From NCBI GenBank assembly GCA_949751835.1, contig CATKHK010000185.1, forward strand, positions 1 to 25,761: a stretch of 25,761 nucleotides of DNA. The letters run 5' to 3'. Shown here piece by piece: positions 19,163-25,761 of the stretch. The notes beneath the pieces were generated by a model that ran no database searches, was not told where the DNA came from, and was given only the letters and a program-made list of their open reading frames with translations. Source of the DNA: Blepharisma japonicum (taxonomy: Eukaryota; Ciliophora; Heterotrichea; Heterotrichida; Blepharismidae). The position numbers were made by a program, and so were the translations under genes. Every line of letters begins with the position of its first letter. Positions within the stretch are counted from its first letter, which is position 1.

Positions 19163-22100
19163 ATGTGGGCTTTATGAGTTATATCTTGCTCAATTATTCT
19201 TGCAAAATCTCAGTTGATGGTTGATATAATCGTCAGCTCTTTTACAGATTCAAACCTTGCTTCAAATTTGACGATTTTACTGCAACAAAATTTTCAAGGT
19301 CAATTTTCATTTAATTTAGTTTCCATTGAAAGCATTTGGGATATTGAAAAGCTTTTGGTTAGTCCAGATATTATTTTTGATATGACTTTTAGTATATCTT
19401 TATCAAAATCATTAGTACAGCTTGCTGAAGAAAAGCACATAATTTTAATTGAAACTAATACGCCAGTTGGTGCTTATTCCAATTGAGAGTTTTTTACTCA
19501 CAATTCATGGGAAAATCAAATTCAAGCTTTATCAAGTGTCCTTTCGTATTTAAATTGAACAACTTTTTTAGTAATTTCTGATGAAATTTATAATCAAGAT
19601 AATTATTTTTTACAAAAAGAGTGCCAATGATTTTATTTTTCAAATAGCAACAATAAAACATCAGCAGATTTATTTATAGGAAAACAAATTCAGCCTACAG
19701 GGATTAGAAATATTATGATTTTGAATAAAGGAGAAAGCACAAAAATGCTTCTAAAAAGTTTAGAAGAGCATGATTTGCTCACTAATGGGACTGGAGTAGT
19801 GGTAGGAAATGAAGGTTCATGAAATTTGTATGGAAATGGAGTTATATCTTATACAGAATCAGGATTAGAAAATGTTGATAGCTATTATAGCTATCAAAGC
19901 TGAGCACTTATAAAATTTTTAAATCTGCTTCTTGAATATCCTTCGGAATCTGATAATTCAGATTTGGTTGCATTTTTAAATAAAAATACAGTTGATCATC
20001 ATCCAATATCTAACTTTACTTTATTAAATATCAAAAATAGTGAAAAGATTATAGTAGGAAATATTTTTAATGGATTTTTGTCCATTTTAAACTCTTTAAA
20101 ATTTCCAGGAAATTCTTCTATAATTCCAAACTCTCCTACTACAAATTTAAATATATGAATTGCAGATGGAACCACAAATCCAGGATCCGATCCTACACGA
20201 TTGGCAACATCTTTGACATATGGAGAGTTTTATGCATTAAGCTATTGAAAAAGCATTTATGCTTTGGATGGCTTTGAAATAATAGTTACAGATACAGATT
20301 GTGGAGTAACAATATATAATGCAGATTATGCATATTCCTGCTTTTCTAAATTACTTAAAAACCCTGGTGTTGGCTATTTAACTTCGCTTTATCCATGGAT
20401 GACTATTGGTTATATTTATACATTGAGGGCTCTCAATTGTTCAATGCCCCATATCTCTCCATACGCTCCTTCTAGTATTACAGAAAATTATAAAACTTTT
20501 CCCGAATTTATGACAGTTATAAAAAGCGATACCTTCAATACACAAGTCATATTAAACCTCGCAGTGATTTTTGGCTGAAAAGATTTTGTGGTCTTTCATG
20601 ATGATTCAAGCTTGGTAATGTTTAATTATTTTGTTGCACAACTAAAAGCATTCAATATGAGGATTGTAAATCCTCCTGAATTTCAAGAAATTGATACATA
20701 TTATACTAGGAACGATTATCCGAAATGAAAATATTGGTTTGAGGGGATTAGTAATTTAAGAGCTAGGCTTATGGTTGGGGTTTTAACACCTCCTTATTGA
20801 ATATATGTCACTGAAAGTTTGTATGATGCTGGGATGAGGATGGGAGATATGATATTTTTAGCCAATGCTAGGCTTACTTATGCACTTGCATGGGAAACTG
20901 ATGAAGTTCAACGTAGAAAACTTATTGATTTACTATATGGAGGAGTTGTTGTTGCCCAGGCTGAGTGGATTGGAGATTATGGACATATGCTAATGAATGG
21001 CTATAGGAAAGCCTATATCAGTGATACAGATTTTCGATGTTTAGCATTTGATTCTGCAATGTTGCTTCTACATGGGATAGAATTTACTATACAAAAAGGT
21101 CAAAATGTCAAGGATTATCAAGTGATAAACGCAAATTTAAGAAAACAAAAATTCATAGGGTGTTCTGGGACAATATCAATTGAGCCAGGAGGTAATCAGA
21201 GGAGTCTCCCAACAATCGGGATTCATAACATAAAATGGAATCAGAGCTCTGGTAAACTATATGAGGAACTTGTAGGAGAATACGATCCCAGTGTTGCCCA
21301 ATTAATCACTTTTTATCAGGCTATTGTGTGATATGATAACACTACAAATGTACCTTCAGCTATTATAGGGTATGAAAATGGTTGCCCTTTTCGAGCAAGA
21401 ATGATTTCACGCTCTGAAAAAGGCTCTGGACTTTTATATGGAATTTCTGCTGCATTGATTGTTATTTCGATTATTGAGTCATTTATTATGTGAAAAAAAT
21501 TATGAAGCTACTTAAGCATTGATATATTAACGATACCATCTTTGATTCAGTTTGAAGATTATATTTTGATGGCAATAATAGCAATAGATTTTTTTCAATT
21601 TATATCTCAAGGACCAGATATAAGTGGATGGAATAAATGGCTGACATTGTTATGAACCTATTCACTGGCTAATTTTGATTATACAGTTAAAGGGGATATT
21701 TATTGGGCTTATTTTTACACAGCTATAGGGATTTCTTGCCATTTAATTTTTACAGCATTTTTATTATTTTATAGGATCAATAATAGTCTATTAAGAATTA
21801 TGCTGCAACATATTAAAAGTTTATCTTTGCTACTTTTGCCTTTGATTGCAAATATAGCATTTTTACCTATGGTTTCTGTACTTTTAAGTATCTTTCAATG
21901 TGACCAAGGAATTAGTTCAAATATTACAGATTCATTTATAAGGCAGGACTGCAATACTTATTGTTGGGATAATAAATACATTTTATGAGGGATGCTTTCA
22001 ATAACTTCTTTAGTCGTTTATATCCCTCTTTCCATATATTTCAGGCATTATTTTGAAAATATTAATGAGAATACTAATATAAAAACCAAACCACTTTTTA

Positions 22101-22600
22101 TTATAGAAAAAACAATTTTTCAGCTTATGATTGTCATTTTAAATAAAACTATAAGAATTTATGATGAATCTTTGCATGGCTTATGCTGTATTATTTTATT
22201 TGTCATTTTAATTGGGTTATGCTATAAGCAAAGGCCTTATAACTATCATAGAATGAATTTGTGGCTGATTATATCATATCTAGCTATTTTATCAAGCTTT
22301 ATACTATCAACAATTTATTGAATGACAAAATTTGATTCAATAATACTCTGGGTTACTCTTCAATACTCGGTATTCTGCTTATTTATAGCTGTAGGGATTG
22401 TAATTCAATTCAAATGATATCCAAGCTTACTCTACACAGAAAAAACAATCGATATCGCCATTTTTTTCAAATTTTCATTGGGAAACAAAATAGCTGCTGA
22501 GGAAATTAATAAAATGAAAAGCGCTCTAATGGAGAATAAAAACGAATCAAATTTAAAAGATTCAATTATTGATTCCCATTCAATTTTTATAAAAATCTAA
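19163..22600 (+). CDS. Gene D: tandem PBP1-domain multi-spanning membrane receptor
   Basis: The gene has 1,145 codons plus TAA, the same length as gene B and collinear without gaps. The start is Met-Trp-Ala-Leu-Trp-Val-Ile. The order of domains, helices and tail is that of gene B. Marks shared with B and not C/E include Tyr-Trp-Lys-Ser-Ile-Tyr-Ala, Val-Phe-His-Asp-Asp, Pro-Glu-Phe-Gln-Glu and Ala-Trp-Glu-Thr-Asp. The codon at 19901-19903 is TGA where B, C and E have TTA (Leu), so under UGA=Trp it is a Leu-to-Trp change. Under the standard code it would be one more nonsense codon among many. The 3' flank matches that of gene B, which shows that D and E repeat the B-C pair. Confidence 0.92.
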
Positions 22601-23734
22601 GACAATTATGATATCCGAATAATTTAAAAATTAAGTTTACTTAGAACAATGATTTCATTAAAATATGAAGCCCAATTTAAAATTTTTATATATTTAAAAG
22701 ATATTTTGTGGAAGCTGATCTTTTAATATCAAATTTATGACGTATAGATAATTGGCTGGTGGCAGCACAGAAATGAAAATTATAATTGATTTAAAATCTA
22801 ATAAAAATATCAATTAATAAAATGCGGATATATGTTTCACAAATTGATATTTAAGGAATAATTAATCGAAGACTTATTTGAACAATGCAATAAGTTTTAT
22901 TTTTAATTCAAAACAATGCTATTGCAAAAGCAAAATAATTAATATTAGCCATTGCTAGCTTTGATTTATTATTTTTTAGAATTTACTAGGCAAATTGGAA
23001 TTTGTTTGCTTCAATTAGGGGTTAATTGGTGAAACTAAAATAAATTGTCAAACGTTACAATAAATCAATACTCACCCTTTCTTTGGATTCTCAAATATAG
23101 AATATTTCATAAATAACTTTAAAAATTGATACACAACACTTTTTCTTGAGCTAACGAAAATTTTTATTCAACAAAATTGATCCTATAGAATTCAAAAAGA
23201 TATAATAGAAAATAAAATGCAATGCTCAATTTGTGTTAAGTCAACCATATTACTCTTTTTTGAAATATTTTAAAGAATAAAAATGTTAACTTATTAATTA
23301 AATTCATAACTAAAATGTTATTTGCATTTATGGATTTGACTTAGAATTCAATTAAATAAATAATCGTAATAAGTTATAGGATAGATTTTATATTTATAAG
23401 CTTCTTTATATCACTTGAACTCTTTTAGACACTTTCCATAATTAATAAATAAGGAAAGCTTACATCTATTTAAATTTAAGTTAGAATTTTAATTTTTCAA
23501 TTAATGCAATAATTTTTATCATTTATATGAAACCCAAAAACTAAAGTAGCCTCTGAGTTTTTGAATTAGTAAGGATATTGCTTATTATTTAAAGATTGAA
23601 TTAAATATCAATCATACTAAATAACTATTTTTGAAAAAAACTCAAAAAATGATAAGAGGACTTCCATCTAAATCATTATGCCAGATTAAATCAAATTCTG
23701 ATGTCAATATTTATCATAGAATATTAAATAATCA
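22601..23734 (+). repeat. D-E intergenic region, second copy of the B-C intergenic region
   Basis: It is collinear with 12520-13839 but about 190 bases shorter, lacking for example most of the segment equivalent to 12960-13130. No gene is seen. The promoter of gene E is at its right end. Confidence 0.85.
23237..23246 (+). promoter_or_regulatory. Conserved upstream motif TAAGTCAACC, gene E copy
   Basis: It lies 498 bases before the ATG, close to the 487 bases seen for gene C. Confidence 0.3.
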
Positions 23735-25761
23735 ATGTGGACTTTATGATTCATATCTTGCTCAATTATTCTTGCAAAATCTCAGTTGATGGTTGATATA
23801 ATCGTCAGCTCTTTTTCAGACTCAAACCTTGCTTCAAATTTGACGATTTTACTGCAACAAAATTTTCAAGGGAAATTTTCATTTAATTTAGTTTCCATTG
23901 AAAGCATTTGGGATATTGAAAAGTTTGTGGCTAGTCCAGATATTATTTTCGATATGACTTTTAGTATATCTTTATCAAAATCGTTAGCACAGTTTGCTGA
24001 AGAAAAGCACATTATTTTAGTTGAAACTAATACACCAGTTAATGTTTATTCCAATTGAGAATTTTTTACTCACAATTCATGGGAAAATCAAATTCAAGCT
24101 TTATCAAGTGTTCTTTCGTATTTAAATTGAACAACGTTTTTAGTGATTTCTGATGAAATTTATAGTCAAGATAATTATTTTTCACGAAAAGAATGTCAAT
24201 GATTTTATTTTTCAAATAGCAACAATAAAACATCAGCAGATTTATTTATAGGAAAACAAATTCAGCCTACAGGGATTAGAAATATTGTGATATTGAATAA
24301 AGGAGAAAGCGCGAAAATACTTTTAAAAAGTTTAGAAGAGCATGATTTGCTCACTAATGGGACTGGAGTAGTGGTAGGAAATGAAGGTTCATGAAATTTG
24401 TATGGAAATGGGGTCATATCTTATACAGAATCAGGATTAGAAAATGCTGATAGTTATTATAGCTATGAAAGTTTAGCACTTATAAAATTTTTAAACCTGG
24501 TTCTAGAATGCTCTTTAGAGACCGATCCTCTAAATTTGGCTGAATTTTTAAATAAAAATACAGTTAGCCATCATCCAATATCTAACTTTACTTTATTAAA
24601 TATCAAAAATAGTGAAAAAATTATAGCAGGAAATATTTTTAATGGAAATTTGGCTATTTTAGACTCTTTAAATTTTCCAGGAAATTCTTCGATAGCTCCA
24701 AACTCTCCTACTACAGATATAAATATATGAATTGCAGATGGAACCACAAATCCAGGAGCTAATCCTGACCTGTTAGCAACAACTGTGACATATGCAGAGT
24801 TTTATGCATTAAATATTTGAAAAAGTATGCATGCCTTAGATGGCTTTGAAATAACAGTTACAGATACAGATTGTGGGGTAACAATATATAATGCAGATTA
24901 TGCTTATTCTTGCTTTTCTAAATTACTTAAAACTCCTGGTGTTGGCTATTTAACCTCGCTTTATTCATGGATGACTATTGGCTATATTTATACATTGAGA
25001 TCTCTCAATTGTTCAATGCCCCATATCTCTCCATACGCTTCTTCCAGTATTACAGAAAATTATACAACTTTTCCTGAATTTATGACAGTTATAAAAAGCG
25101 ATACCTTCAATACACAAGTCGTTTTAAACCTTGCAGTGGTTTTTGGCTGAAAAGATTTTGTGGTCATTTATGATGACACAGGCTTGGTAATGTTTAATTA
25201 TTTTGCTGCACAGCTAAAAAAATTCAATATGAGGATTTTAAATCCTCCTGAATTGCAAAAAATTGATACATATTATACTAGGGATGATTATCCAAAATGA
25301 AAATATTGGTTTAAGGGGATAATAAAATTAAGAGCTAGGCTTATGGTTGGGTTTTTGACACCTCCTTATTGAATGTATGTCACTGAGAGTTTCTATGATG
25401 CTGGGATGAGGAGGGGAGATACAATGTTTTTAGCCAATGCTAGGCTTACTTATGCACTTGCGTGGGAAAATGATGAAGTTCAACGTAGAAAACTTATTGA
25501 CTTACTGTATGGAGGAGTTGCTGTTGCCCAGGCTGAGTGGATTGGAGATTATGGGCAAATGCTGAGGGATGGTTTTATAAAAACCTATATCAATGATACA
25601 GATTTTCGTTGTTTATGTTTTGATTCTGCAATGCTGCTTCTACATGGGATAGAATTTACTATACAAAAAGGTCAAAATGTCAAGGATTATCAAGTGATAA
25701 ACGCAAATTTAAGAAAACAAAAATTCATAGGGTGTTCTGGGACAATATCAATTGAGCCAGG
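23735..25761 (+). CDS. Gene E (3' part outside the window): tandem PBP1-domain membrane receptor
   Basis: About 675 codons are visible, open in one frame with TGA as Trp and cut by the window edge within the closing part of domain 2 (Ser-Gly-Thr-Ile-Ser-Ile-Glu-Pro-Gly). The start Met-Trp-Thr-Leu-Trp-Phe-Ile matches gene C. So do Ile-Trp-Lys-Ser-Met-His-Ala, Val-Ile-Tyr-Asp-Asp, Pro-Glu-Leu-Gln-Lys, Cys-Leu-Cys-Phe and Ala-Trp-Glu-Asn-Asp. The signal peptide, domain 1 and most of domain 2 are intact. The membrane part is expected beyond the edge but cannot be seen. Confidence 0.88.

Noticed and set aside
1891-22600. Genes A-D as pseudogenes full of nonsense codons
   Set aside because: Interruptions are TGA only, never TAA or TAG, there are no frameshifts within the conserved body, and the paralogues are collinear. 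That is a code difference and not decay.
1891-25761. Mycoplasma or mitochondrial DNA (also UGA=Trp)
   Set aside because: Large signal-peptide receptors with ANF-type domains, long gene-free spacers and a LINE relic do not fit a mycoplasma or a mitochondrion, and no ribosome-binding sites precede the genes.
1-25761. CRISPR arrays, tRNA or rRNA genes
   Set aside because: No regularly spaced short repeats with unique spacers and no cloverleaf or rRNA-like segments were noticed. The only tandem repeat is the imperfect 150-bp set at 6576-7030.

Overview
The window looks like nuclear DNA of a ciliate that reads UGA as tryptophan; Blepharisma, a heterotrich, is the best guess. Every large gene is broken by in-frame TGA codons only. 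These TGAs fall where a sister copy has TGG or where the fold calls for Trp (for example Phe-Gly-Trp-Lys in the ligand-binding domain). All complete genes end in TAA. The DNA is very A+T-rich, the proteins are eukaryotic-type receptors, and there is a LINE-type reverse transcriptase relic. Read with UGA=Trp, about 30 apparent short ORFs collapse into five large genes. The species and the nuclear compartment are inferences.

The window is a birth-and-death cluster of one receptor family. Four genes are complete: A (minus strand, 1891-5424), B (9082-12519), C (13840-17307) and D (19163-22600). A fifth, E (from 23735), runs off the right edge. Each complete product is about 1,145-1,177 residues: a signal peptide, two type-1 periplasmic-binding-protein-like (ANF-receptor-like) ligand-binding domains in tandem, then a membrane domain of about eight helices and a short cytosolic tail. 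The membrane part does not look like a class C GPCR. From memory of the family it resembles the TmcB ('tiny macrocysts') membrane domain that is abundant in ciliates.

Layout from left to right: a dispersed repeat (1-315); an N-terminal receptor fragment (443-585) cut off by a decayed, 5'-truncated LINE relic on the minus strand (586-1548); gene A; a decayed minus-strand receptor (5814-7885) whose middle is replaced by a 1.4-kb foldback element with about 245-bp terminal inverted repeats (6301-7685); a long gene-free stretch; then B, C, two further receptor relics plus a second copy of the dispersed repeat (17315-18490), D and E. B pairs with D, and C pairs with E, in both coding and flanking DNA. 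The B-C pair was therefore duplicated as a unit of about 10 kb, now present as B-C and D-E.

No RNA genes, CRISPR arrays or prokaryotic features are visible. If the reading is right, these genes encode cell-surface or ciliary sensors of small molecules. No ligand can be named from sequence.
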